Positions 54,835 through 64,000 of a DNA stretch of 64,000 nt are shown here, piece by piece. The notes under the pieces are model-generated. The model was not told where the DNA came from, made no database searches, and saw only the letters and a program-made list of their open reading frames with translations. Source of the DNA: Deinococcus humi (lineage in GTDB: Bacteria; Deinococcota; Deinococci; Deinococcales; Deinococcaceae); NCBI RefSeq assembly GCF_014201875.1, contig NZ_JACHFL010000005.1, forward strand, positions 124,001 through 188,000. Direction: 5' to 3'. Position numbers and translations under genes: made by a program. Position 1 is the first letter of the stretch, and each line of letters begins with the position of its first letter.

Positions 54835-56094
54835 GTGAATCGACGCATGAGCATTTCCGGCCTGCTGTTTCTGGCCGCCACACTTCTGGCCGCCACACCA
54901 GGCCGCGCGCTGGCCCAGGACCAGACGGCCCCGGCCCAGCCACCCGCGCCGGTTCAGACGCCGCCTGCCCAGCCCACGCCAGCGCAACCCGCACCTGCCC
55001 AACCTGCCCCCACCCAGCCTGCTCCTGCGCAGCCCGCGCCCGCCACGACACGCACCATCCCGGCAGCCAACTACGTGGCGCAGGGCGTGTTCAACTACGA
55101 GCAGGGCAAATACGACGAGGCCTACGTGGCTTTCCGCGCCGCCTCGGAACTGGACCCCAGGAATGTGGACGCGCTGCTGGGGCTAGGACGCTCACAGGTC
55201 AAATTGCGGCTGTTCGGCCCGGCGCTGGACACCCTGAAAAAGGCGCTGGAACTCGACCCCCGCAGCCTCAATGGGTACATCTACCTGTCGCAGGCATATG
55301 TGCAGCAGTACATCGGCTCGGGCGATCCGGCGTCCTTCGTGGGCAACCTGGCATCGGCCTTGAAGGTGCTGGACGACGCCGAGGCCATTGCTAGGGCGCA
55401 GACGGGCAAGCCGGGCGAGGTCAGTCTGAGCCGGATCTTCAATGACCGGGGCTACGTGTACAAGCTTCAGGGCGATCCGGGCAAGGCCATCGAGGCGTTC
55501 AAGCAGGCCAATACCCTGAATCCCGACAACAGCGTGCTGCTGTTCAACCTAGGCGACATGTATTACGCCACCGGAGACCTCAAGGCTGCGCTCGACTACC
55601 TGCAGCAGGCAGTGATCGCCGATCCGCGTGATCCCTACAACCGCGCGTACTACGCCAAGCTGCTGGCCCTGAACGGCGACGTAGGCGCGGCCAAGTCCGA
55701 GGCTGCCCAGGCCGCCCGGCTGGCCCCCACCAACGCCTACGCGGTGGGGCAGTACGGCGTGGTCAGTTACCTGGCCGGGGACCGCGCCACTGCCAAGTCC
55801 CAGCTGACCCAGGCCGTGAACCTGGACCCGCTGCGCAACCCCGAGTTCTACTACTACCTGGGCCGCCTGAGCCTGGACGTCGGTGACCTGAAAGGGGCGC
55901 GCGATTCGCTGACCCGCGCCGCCACGCTGGGCAGCCGGACCCCTGAATACCTGTACTACCTGGGCCTGAGTTACGAGCGCGGCGCGGGCGCAGTGGCCCC
56001 GGACCGCCTGAAGGCCCGCGACAATTACGAGCGTGCCCTGCAACTCAGCCCGTCTTACAAGGCCGCGCAGGACGGGCTGGCTCGCGTGCGCTAG
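54835..56094 (+). CDS. Exported TPR-repeat protein
   Basis: Protein of 419 aa with a signal peptide ([20 protein letters not shown], cleavage after ALAQ), a 40-residue linker of repeated PAQPAP and TQPAP units, and then about ten tetratricopeptide repeats ([60 protein letters not shown]). TPR units bind other proteins; the linker suggests it stands off a membrane or wall. The start is GTG with GGAGG 8 bases upstream; TATGAT at 54784-54789 is a likely -10. Partner unknown. Confidence 0.9.
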   Translation: MNRRMSISGLLFLAATLLAATPGRALAQDQTAPAQPPAPVQTPPAQPTPAQPAPAQPAPTQPAPAQPAPATTRTIPAANYVAQGVFNYEQGKYDEAYVAFRAASELDPRNVDALLGLGRSQVKLRLFGPALDTLKKALELDPRSLNGYIYLSQAYVQQYIGSGDPASFVGNLASALKVLDDAEAIARAQTGKPGEVSLSRIFNDRGYVYKLQGDPGKAIEAFKQANTLNPDNSVLLFNLGDMYYATGDLKAALDYLQQAVIADPRDPYNRAYYAKLLALNGDVGAAKSEAAQAARLAPTNAYAVGQYGVVSYLAGDRATAKSQLTQAVNLDPLRNPEFYYYLGRLSLDVGDLKGARDSLTRAATLGSRTPEYLYYLGLSYERGAGAVAPDRLKARDNYERALQLSPSYKAAQDGLARVR

Positions 56095-56112
56095 AGAATC
56101 ACCGTCTTGAAG

Positions 56113-56140
56113 GGGGCCACTGCCAGGTGCAGGTGGCCCC
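56113..56140 (+). terminator. Hairpin after the TPR gene
   Basis: GGGGCCAC and GTGGCCCC form an 8-bp stem, with a further TGC/GCA pairing inside, followed by TCTTCT. It lies 18 bases after the stop codon. Confidence 0.6.
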
Positions 56141-56285
56141 TCTTCTGGTTCGCCAGAGTGGAGATACCCTCCAGTGACAAAGCGCACCTTCATCCCAACC
56201 ACTGTCACCCGCAGGCAAAGTCCGGTGGCCTAACCTGGGGTTCCCTGCATCCCCGCGCCCGAAAGCCCTTCCCAAGGAGTTCCCC

Positions 56286-56852
56286 ATGCACACAACCCCA
56301 TCCACATCCCGTCCACTGGGCGGCCTGCTGCTGACCTGCGCCCTGCTGACCGCCTGCGGTGGCGGCACCCCCGCTGTGGACCGGCCCGGTGGTCCTCAGG
56401 CTCCTGCCGAGGGTGCGTCTCCCAGCACTGCGGAAACCCAGATGCTCCAGGCCGTCAATGCAGCCCGCGCCACGGCGCGCAAATGCCAGGGCAAGGATTT
56501 TGCTGCGGCCCCGGCGCTGGTCTGGAACGGCCTGCTGGGCAACGCTGCCCGTGCCCATGCCCAGGACATGGCGACGCGCAATTATTTTGCACACGTCTCG
56601 CCAGAGGGCAGGACGCCACAGGACCGCGCTAAACAGGCTGGATACACTGGCTCGAGTACGGTGGGCGAGAACATCGCAGCGGGCTACAGCGAGACCCAGA
56701 TCTCAGAGGTGATGGCGGACTGGCTGGCCAGCACGAAAGGCCACTGCGAGGTGCTGATGAATCCGGCCTTCAAGGAAGTGGGCTTCGGCTACGCCCCCAG
56801 CACGGGTGGCGATTACAACGCCTACTGGGTGCAGGACTTCGGCACGCGTTAG
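56286..56852 (+). CDS. CAP-domain lipoprotein
   Basis: Lipoprotein of 188 aa: the lipobox LLTAC is near residue 23, with GGG after the Cys. The CAP/SCP domain follows: EMLQ-type start (TQMLQAVNAARA), the active-site-like His in ARAHAQDMATRNYFAHVSPEG, VGENIAAGYS and the C-terminal VGFGYAPSTGGDYNAYWVQDFG. Such domains occur in secreted proteins of varied or unknown role. AAGGAG lies 6 bases before the ATG. It converges on polX. Confidence 0.9.
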   Translation: MHTTPSTSRPLGGLLLTCALLTACGGGTPAVDRPGGPQAPAEGASPSTAETQMLQAVNAARATARKCQGKDFAAAPALVWNGLLGNAARAHAQDMATRNYFAHVSPEGRTPQDRAKQAGYTGSSTVGENIAAGYSETQISEVMADWLASTKGHCEVLMNPAFKEVGFGYAPSTGGDYNAYWVQDFGTR

Positions 56853-56876
56853 GAGACTGGGAGGTCCCCCGGCGGC

Positions 56877-58583
<1,707 letters not shown>

Positions 58584-58943
58584 AAGGTCAGCTTAGAGCG
58601 TTTGTCCAGATGACCCCATCGGAAAAAAGACTTAGGCAGCCTTTATCCTCTCCCCCGCTTCTTCGTGAAGTCTCGAGAGGGCTGAGATTGTCAGCCACCG
58701 CGCCTTAGAGTTCCCTGCCGCTGCAGACAGTAGGGCTCAGCCGCTACAGGCACGCCACTGACAGATCTCAAAACGCAGAGCCGAAAATATATATAATAAA
58801 TCACACAGTTCAGACGTACGGCGCCACCTGAGGCCCTCCGGCAGATCCGTTCAGGAGCGCTGCCTGCGGGCGGTCCAACCGTACTCCAGGGGCAGTGAGG
58901 GCGGCTTCTCAAATGCGTTCCACCGAATTCCGGGAGGGATCAA
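58584..58943 (+). promoter_or_regulatory. Intergenic region with probable promoter of the VWA gene
   Basis: The 360 bp between the divergent polX and VWA genes contain a short AT-rich tract around 58,785-58,800 with TATAAT at 58792-58797, about 145 bases before the VWA start, so the transcript would have a long 5' leader. No clear -35 is seen at 17 bp. No gene is visible. Confidence 0.4.
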
Positions 58944-59936
58944 GTGAAAGATCTTTATACGTCGGCTCGGCAGCTTATGTTCTCAGCACTCACGCTTCCT
59001 CTCATTCTATCGGCCTGTGGAGGAGGTTCTACGCCGACTCAGCCCACTGCGCCCGCAGCAAGCAGCGCCACTGTGAACGGCGTGCGCATTATTGATGCCA
59101 GTACCTATCAACTGGGAGTGAGCGCGCTGGACGCCTCGAAGACGGTCGTTCGCACAGGCACGATCAGTACGCCCACACTCAGTGAGCTCAGCGCCGGGAG
59201 CGCCACCGTGCAGGTCTGTGGCCAGATTCAATCCCAGGACGTGCTGACCGCAGCCATCGCGCTCGACAGCACCGGTAGCATGGCCGACAATGACCCCAGC
59301 GCGCTGCGCAAGGGAGCGGCGCTGTCCTTCGTCGACAGAATGACAGTCAGCGATCAGGCCACCGTGCTGTCGTTCGACACTGCCACCACGCCGACCAATG
59401 GACTCGACGCTGCGCATGTCTGGCAGGACTTCACCAGTGACAAGACCCTCCTGAGAACGGCGGTAGCCCAGGCCACCTTCGATGGAGGAGGGACGCCGCT
59501 TTACGACGCCATCAACGATGCCAACACGCTGCTCACCGGCAAGACCGGGGCCAACAAGAGCATTCTGGTCCTGACCGATGGTGAGGACAATTCCAGTGGC
59601 ACGCCGCTGAGCGACGTGATTGCCAGGGCCAAGCAGAGTGGCGTGAGGGTCTTCGCTATTGGCCTGGACGCGGAAGACTACCTGGACTTCACCGAACTGG
59701 AGAACATTGCCAGTCAGACGGGGGGCCTGTTTCAGAAGGCCAGTGACGCCGCACAGCTCACCGCGTACTTCGACAACGTGTTCAACGCAGTCAATGCCCA
59801 GGGCTGTTTGCAACTGAACTTCACTGTCAAACCTGCAACTGGCACCACTGTGACGGGCAAGATCAGCTTCACCATCGCGGCCAGCGGCAAGGCAGACGCT
59901 CAGCTCAATGTTCCCTTCAGCCTGACGGTTCGCTAG
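58944..59936 (+). CDS. VWA-domain lipoprotein
   Basis: Lipoprotein of 330 aa with a lipobox LSAC near residue 24 followed by GGGS. A von Willebrand factor A domain spans about 100-280: the MIDAS metal site starts at DSTGSM (near 108), with GGGTPLYDAI and the strand SILVLTDGEDNSSGTPL. VWA domains bind other proteins through a metal ion. The C-terminal 50 residues look like a small beta domain. The start is GTG with GGGAGG 6 bases upstream. Function unknown. Confidence 0.9.
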   Translation: MKDLYTSARQLMFSALTLPLILSACGGGSTPTQPTAPAASSATVNGVRIIDASTYQLGVSALDASKTVVRTGTISTPTLSELSAGSATVQVCGQIQSQDVLTAAIALDSTGSMADNDPSALRKGAALSFVDRMTVSDQATVLSFDTATTPTNGLDAAHVWQDFTSDKTLLRTAVAQATFDGGGTPLYDAINDANTLLTGKTGANKSILVLTDGEDNSSGTPLSDVIARAKQSGVRVFAIGLDAEDYLDFTELENIASQTGGLFQKASDAAQLTAYFDNVFNAVNAQGCLQLNFTVKPATGTTVTGKISFTIAASGKADAQLNVPFSLTVR

Positions 59937-60086
59937 GCAGCCCACTTCACAGATCGGGCGGGGAAGGCGCTCACCATTTAGCCTTCCTGGCCCTGCCTGT
60001 TTGCACGAAGTCGGGAACACGCAGACCTTGCCCGCGGGTGGCGAAAATTCCTGAATTCCCCGGGGAGTCGGCCCTTCCTCCCGCTT

Positions 60087-60872
60087 TCATCCAAGCCGCA
60101 CCCGGCCCGCATACGTCACGATTGTTCCGCCCATTTCCCCGAGCAGGGTGGCCGCCTCCGCGAACCGGTGCCCCACCTCCTCCGGTTTGTGGGCGTCGCT
60201 GCCCAGGACAAAAGGAATGCCGCGCCTCACCGCCTCTCCCACCAGGTCCGGCGCGGGATAGGCCTCGGCCACTGGCTTGCGCCAGCCCGCCGTGTTGAAG
60301 TCCAGCGCCAGTCCAGTCTCTGCAATCACGTCCAGCGCCTGCAACGCCGCCACGCCGCCGGGATCGCGGTGTCCGAACTTCTTGGGCAGGTCCAGGTGGC
60401 CGATGCTGTCGAACAGGCCGGACCGGGCCGCCCCCTCGATCAGCGTGTAATAGTCGCCGTAAAGGCCCCCCAGATCACGCGCTTCGTACTCGGCCACGTA
60501 TTCGGGATTGTCGAAGCCCCACGCGCCCAGGTAATGGACGCTGCCGATCACATAGTCCCACTCGAAGGCGGCCAGCAGCTGTTCCACGAAGCGCTCGGTG
60601 CCAGGATGAAAGTCGGCTTCCAGCCCCAGCCGGACCTCCAGGCGTCCGGCGAATTCTGCCTGCACGGCGCGGACCGCGTCCACGTACTCCTGAAGCTGGT
60701 TCAGCCGCATGCGCCATGGCGCGTCGTACCACGTGGGCATCGGGGAGTGATCGGTGAAGCACAGACCTGCCAGGCCCGCGTTCAGGGCAGCCTGGGCATA
60801 TTCGCGTGGGGCACCCGTCGCGTGGCCACACAGCGGGGTGTGCAGATGGGAATCGAAGAGGCGGGGGGGCAT
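60087..60872 (-). CDS. PHP-domain phosphatase (HisJ histidinol-phosphatase-like)
   Basis: Metal-dependent phosphoesterase of 261 aa. PHP ligands: DSHLHTPLCGHA at the start, CFTDHSP, GLEADFHPG, IGSVHYLGAWGFD, SIGHLDL and the final GSDAHKPEEVG. It is closest in form to HisJ histidinol-phosphatases, but other his genes are absent nearby. The ATG at 60872 was chosen because a TACCCT box ends 6 bases before it. Its promoter region overlaps that of the divergent ABC permease gene. Confidence 0.88.
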   Translation of the reverse strand: MPPRLFDSHLHTPLCGHATGAPREYAQAALNAGLAGLCFTDHSPMPTWYDAPWRMRLNQLQEYVDAVRAVQAEFAGRLEVRLGLEADFHPGTERFVEQLLAAFEWDYVIGSVHYLGAWGFDNPEYVAEYEARDLGGLYGDYYTLIEGAARSGLFDSIGHLDLPKKFGHRDPGGVAALQALDVIAETGLALDFNTAGWRKPVAEAYPAPDLVGEAVRRGIPFVLGSDAHKPEEVGHRFAEAATLLGEMGGTIVTYAGRVRLG

Positions 60873-60908
60873 GGAAACAGGGTAGCGGAGCGGTTCATAC
60901 TGGGGGCT

Positions 60909-61745
60909 GTGCGAACGGGTTCGGGAAGCCGCCCGCTGGAACTGCTGGCCCCGTTCCTGCTGCTTCACGCTGTGCTGCTGCTGGGCCTGCAACGCCAGCT
61001 CCCCTTGCAGCAACGCCTGGCCGACTACCCGGCGCAACTGCTGAGCATTCTCAGGCCGGAGGTGCTGGGCCAGACGCTGCCGCTGGCTCTGCTGAGCGGC
61101 ACGTATCTGCTGGGCGGGCTGGCGCTGGCCTGGGGACTGGCGACGCTGCTCGGACGGGTGGCGCGGCCCGCGCTGTGGGTGCTGGAGGGGCTGCCCCCCT
61201 TTCTACTGCTGGTGGCCGGGGTGGGCGCGGGGCTGGCCGTGACCGTGCCGCGCGGCCTGAATTTTCCGCTCACGCCGTGGTCCCCGCTGATGCTGGCGCT
61301 GATCATGACCGCGCTGGCACTGCCAGCCGCCGCCCGCGCTGCCCTGCTGACCCGGCAGGCCACCGGGGAGGCGCTGGCCGCCGAGCACAGCCGCGTGGCG
61401 CGCGCGATGGGCTTGCCGGAGCGCGCCGTGCTGCGCCGCGCCACCCGCGTGGCTCTGCCCGAACGTGCGACGGGCCTGGCCGGAGACGTGCTGGGACTGG
61501 CGCTGTCCCTGGCGGTGATCGAGGGGCTGCTTCAGTTTCCTGGAGTGGGCAACGAGGTGTACGTGGCCTTGCAAGGCACCTTCGCGGGGGCGCAGGGCGG
61601 GACCGTGCGGGTCCAGACCCTTTCGGCCGCGCTGGCGGCCCTGCTGGCACTTTCGCTGGTCTACGGGTGGATTGGCCGCACGCTGGCCGCACGCCTTGAC
61701 CCCCGCCCGCGCACTGGGGGATCGGACGGGCAGGCGGGAGCGTGA
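60909..61745 (+). CDS. ABC transporter permease (dipeptide/DppB type)
   Basis: Integral membrane protein of 278 aa with about six segments. The EAA-type cytoplasmic loop is recognisable as EHSRVARAMGLPERAVLRRA, followed by IEGLLQFPGVGNEVY, as in oligopeptide-transporter permeases. The N-terminal periplasmic region is short. The start is GTG at 60909 with a CATACT box 7 bases upstream; the longer frame from 60168 lies over the PHP gene and is unsupported. The end overlaps the next permease start (GTGA). Confidence 0.85.
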   Translation: MRTGSGSRPLELLAPFLLLHAVLLLGLQRQLPLQQRLADYPAQLLSILRPEVLGQTLPLALLSGTYLLGGLALAWGLATLLGRVARPALWVLEGLPPFLLLVAGVGAGLAVTVPRGLNFPLTPWSPLMLALIMTALALPAAARAALLTRQATGEALAAEHSRVARAMGLPERAVLRRATRVALPERATGLAGDVLGLALSLAVIEGLLQFPGVGNEVYVALQGTFAGAQGGTVRVQTLSAALAALLALSLVYGWIGRTLAARLDPRPRTGGSDGQAGA

Positions 61746-62560
61746 GATGGCTGCTACTGCCCCTGCTGTTGCTGGCGCTGCTGGCCCCACGCACCGAATG
61801 TCCGGTGAGACCGATCATCCAGGAACTGATGACCTCCGCCGCAAACACACCGGCCCTGCTCATTCCGCCGCTGCGGGCGGGCCATCCACTGGCCCCGCTG
61901 GGGACTGACCGGGCGGGCCGCGACGCCGTGTGTCTGTTACAGCGTGGGCTGGCGCGTTCGCTGCTGGTGTCGCTGAGCGTGCTGGCCGTGGGCGTGCTGC
62001 CGGGCCTGGCGTTGGGGCTGTGGCTGGCATGGCGGCCCCGGATCATGCTGCCGGGAGAGGTCATGGTGCTGCTGGCGCTGGTGTTGCTGCTGGGACGGGA
62101 TGCCTTCCGGCTGGTGCTGGCGCTGGGCGTGGCGCTGCTGACAGCGCGGCTGGTGGCGGTGCGCGCCGGGGCGGTGCTGCGAGAGCCCTTCGTGGAGGGC
62201 GCACTGGCCCTGGGCGCCGCGCCGCGTCACCTCCTGACCCGGCACCTGTGGCCGCACCTGCGCCCAGCGCTCCCTGCCGTCCTGGCCACCGTCCTGAGCA
62301 GCGTGTTCGTATGGCTGATGGAACTGGGCGCGCTGGGCTTTCACGATCAGCCCGTGCTGAGCGTCGCCTTCACTGACGGCAATGACCGCAGCCAAGACGT
62401 CCTGGCGCTGCCGCTGAACGCCGATCTGGGGCAACTGATCAGCTTCTTCCGCTGGACATGGCTGGACACCCCCGAACAGCTGGTGTGGCCGGTCCTGCTG
62501 CTGATCGGCCTGTCGCTGGCCCTCAAGGATGTGGCCCGGCGGGCCGCGCCGCGCGCTTAA
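61742..62560 (+). CDS. ABC transporter permease (DppC type)
   Basis: Integral membrane protein of 272 aa with about six segments. Family features: PLGTDRAGRDAVCLLQRG near residue 58 (the GTDxxGRD block of DppC-like permeases) and the coupling loop FVEGALALGAAPRHLLTRHLWPHL. It overlaps the DppB-type gene by 4 bp (GTGA), so the two are co-translated and should form a heterodimer. No ATPase or binding-protein gene is in the window. Confidence 0.87.
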   Translation: MRWLLLPLLLLALLAPRTECPVRPIIQELMTSAANTPALLIPPLRAGHPLAPLGTDRAGRDAVCLLQRGLARSLLVSLSVLAVGVLPGLALGLWLAWRPRIMLPGEVMVLLALVLLLGRDAFRLVLALGVALLTARLVAVRAGAVLREPFVEGALALGAAPRHLLTRHLWPHLRPALPAVLATVLSSVFVWLMELGALGFHDQPVLSVAFTDGNDRSQDVLALPLNADLGQLISFFRWTWLDTPEQLVWPVLLLIGLSLALKDVARRAAPRA

Positions 62561-63470
62561 ACCCGGGCCAGACCCGCCGCCCGAACACGTGCAGCAGCAG
62601 CCCCACGGCGATCAACGCCGCGCCCGCCACCTTCCCTGGCGGAAAGACCTCATGGTACAGGAGGGCGCTGGACAGCAGGCCGAAGACCGGGACCAGCAAC
62701 GATAGCGGCGCGACGCGCGCGGCCCCGTGGCGCTGGATCAGCAGGGACCACACCCCGAAGCCCAGCACCGTGTTCGCCAGCCCCATGTACAGTACGGCGG
62801 CCCACAGCTCCCAGCCACCATGCAGCAGCGTGTGGACCACCGTGTCCCAGCCGCTGACCACCCCCGACAGCAGCGCCAGTGGAATGGGGGCGATCAGGCT
62901 GCTCCAGACCACCAGTGAAAAGACGTTTGCGCCGCCCGACGCCCGCACCAGCAGGTTGCTGACCGCCCAGCCCAGTGCAGCCAGCAGCGTCAGGCCCAGC
63001 CCCAGCAGGCTGACCTGTCCGCCCGACAGCAACCCGATGACCGCCATGCCCGCAAAGGCCAGCGCGATGCCCGTCCCCTGCCACGGCTGAATGCGCTCGC
63101 GCAGGAAAGCGGCAGCCAGCAGCGCCGTGAAAAAAGCCTGAATCTGCATCAGCAGCGAGGCCAGACCCGCATTCAGGCCCAGCGCAATCGCCAGGTATAG
63201 CAGCCCGAACTGCACTACGCCCACGGCCAGCCCGTAGCCCCACAGAATCCGGGCGGGCACGGCGGGCCGCTTGACGAAGAACACCGCCGGAATCGCCGCC
63301 ACCGCAAAGCGCAGGGCCGCCACCATCAGCGGCGGAGCGTCGTTCACGGACCACTTGATGACCACGAAGTTCAGGCCCCAGATCACGGTGATCATCAGCG
63401 CCAGCAGCAGCCCACGCCTCCCGAGGGGCAAATCCGGGTTCACGGCGTTGGAAGGCGCGGCAACGGTCAC
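62523..63470 (-). CDS. EamA-family (DMT) transporter
   Basis: Membrane protein of 315 aa with ten predicted segments in two EamA repeats: IWGLNFVVIKWSVNDAPPLM at the start and the second repeat from about 170. Members export amino acids or other metabolites; the substrate cannot be told. The start is a GTG at 63470 with CGGAG 11 bases upstream; the long upstream extension is unsupported. The C-terminus overlaps the end of the DppC-type permease gene (convergent) by 38 bp. Confidence 0.87.
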   Translation of the reverse strand: MTVAAPSNAVNPDLPLGRRGLLLALMITVIWGLNFVVIKWSVNDAPPLMVAALRFAVAAIPAVFFVKRPAVPARILWGYGLAVGVVQFGLLYLAIALGLNAGLASLLMQIQAFFTALLAAAFLRERIQPWQGTGIALAFAGMAVIGLLSGGQVSLLGLGLTLLAALGWAVSNLLVRASGGANVFSLVVWSSLIAPIPLALLSGVVSGWDTVVHTLLHGGWELWAAVLYMGLANTVLGFGVWSLLIQRHGAARVAPLSLLVPVFGLLSSALLYHEVFPPGKVAGAALIAVGLLLHVFGRRVWPGFKRAARPAGPHP

Positions 63471-63648
63471 TGAGACATCACGCTCCGGAGTGTAATCCTG
63501 GAGTGCGGGCCGGCGTCCCCCGATGCGGGATGCAGACGGCGCTGCTCTGGCCCCAGATCCCTTCTGTGGAGAAAGCCCGCGATACGCTGCCGAACCCGCC
63601 AGATGGCGTATTTTCCCTGTTCTGTCAGCGCCATACACTGGACGGCAC

Positions 63649-64000
63649 ATGACCACTCCTGCCCAGAGTGCCCTACCCGCGCCGGATGGCTGGCGCACCT
63701 TCGTGTGGTTGTGGAGTTCGCAGGCGCTGAGCGTGCTGGGTTCGGCGGTGGCGGGCTTCGCCTTCAACATCTACCTGACCACCACGCGCTTTCCGCTGGC
63801 TGAGCAAAAGCCCCAACTGGCGCTGGCCCTGTCGGCCACGGCGCTGGCCTGGGGGCTGGCGGCCACCCTGAGCGCGCCGCTGGCCGGAACATGGACGGAC
63901 CGCCACGACCGCCGCCGGATCATGCTGGGCGCGGACCTGCTGGGCGCCCTCCTGACCTTCAGTGTGCTGGGCCTGCTGCTGCTGCCCGCCGCCCCGCTGT
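63649..64000 (+). CDS. MFS transporter, N-terminal part (cut by window edge)
   Basis: The first 117 codons of an MFS-type transporter. Helix 1 (VWLWSSQALSVLGSAVAGF), helix 2 (ALALSATALAWGLAATLSAP) and the motif A-like loop AGTWTDRHDRRRIMLGADL are clear. The frame continues off the right edge. A TACACT box lies 9 bases before the ATG. Confidence 0.85.
   Translation, partial: MTTPAQSALPAPDGWRTFVWLWSSQALSVLGSAVAGFAFNIYLTTTRFPLAEQKPQLALALSATALAWGLAATLSAPLAGTWTDRHDRRRIMLGADLLGALLTFSVLGLLLLPAAPL

Noticed and set aside
54950..55060. Repetitive CCCGCGCCTGCCCAG-like DNA
   Set aside because: It encodes the Pro/Ala/Gln linker of the TPR protein; not a CRISPR or intergenic repeat.

Overview
This is a 64 kb piece of a high-GC bacterial chromosome that reads as Deinococcus. 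The sugar-binding protein at the left end closely resembles the Thermus glucose/mannose-binding protein. A Gfh1-type GreA-family factor, a RecD2 helicase, a PolX with a C-terminal PHP domain and a one-piece 14-gene nuo operon all fit the Deinococcus-Thermus group. Many genes have a TANNNT -10 box only 5 to 9 bases before the start codon, the arrangement expected for the leaderless mRNAs common in Deinococcus. I see no intact tRNA, no rRNA, no CRISPR array, no insertion sequence and no prophage. The content is mostly housekeeping, with a few decayed or accessory spots.

Layout. 0-3 kb: end of a sugar ABC operon (binding protein plus ROK repressor, minus strand) behind a control region with three TTGA-N4-TCAA palindromes and a perfect TGTGA-N6-TCACA (CRP-type) site. 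3-11 kb: lysS, an MBL-fold hydrolase, the Gfh-type RNA polymerase factor, an MFS transporter, an exported beta-rich protein and mutS2. 10.9-11.2 kb: a decayed DIP1984-family gene. 11.5-17.1 kb: a minus-strand redox cluster (gluconate-dehydrogenase-like subunit 3, GMC oxidoreductase, Gfo/Idh/MocA oxidoreductase, alpha/beta hydrolase, Rieske-FAD reductase). 17.2-32.3 kb: complete nuoA-N operon for respiratory complex I, closed by a terminator. 32.7-37.9 kb: sensor kinase, trpC, hpt, ilvD and a GNAT acetyltransferase. 37.9-42.2 kb: a DUF945 gene broken by one amber codon, a DUF4174 protein, a potassium channel and an acyl-CoA dehydrogenase. 42.8-45.8 kb: acyl-CoA carboxylase beta subunit and a second acyl-CoA dehydrogenase, flanked on both sides by AT-rich islands. 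46.4-49.8 kb: a probable surface-polysaccharide group (exported beta-helix protein, hexapeptide acyltransferase, GH114-type glycosidase). 49.9-58.6 kb: recD2, pyrG with a leader terminator hairpin, coaE, a TPR protein, a CAP lipoprotein and polX. 58.9-64 kb: VWA lipoprotein, PHP phosphatase, two dipeptide-type ABC permeases, an EamA exporter and the start of an MFS transporter.

Functionally the window joins sugar import, NADH oxidation (nuo), branched-chain acyl-CoA breakdown (carboxylase and dehydrogenases) and DNA repair (mutS2, recD2, polX). The observations most worth following are the glucose-type control region, the apparent AUC start of nuoA, the pyrG leader hairpin, the degenerate polymerase site of PolX, the amber-interrupted DUF945 gene, the decayed DIP1984 gene and the 18-bp palindrome on the acyl-CoA carboxylase promoter.
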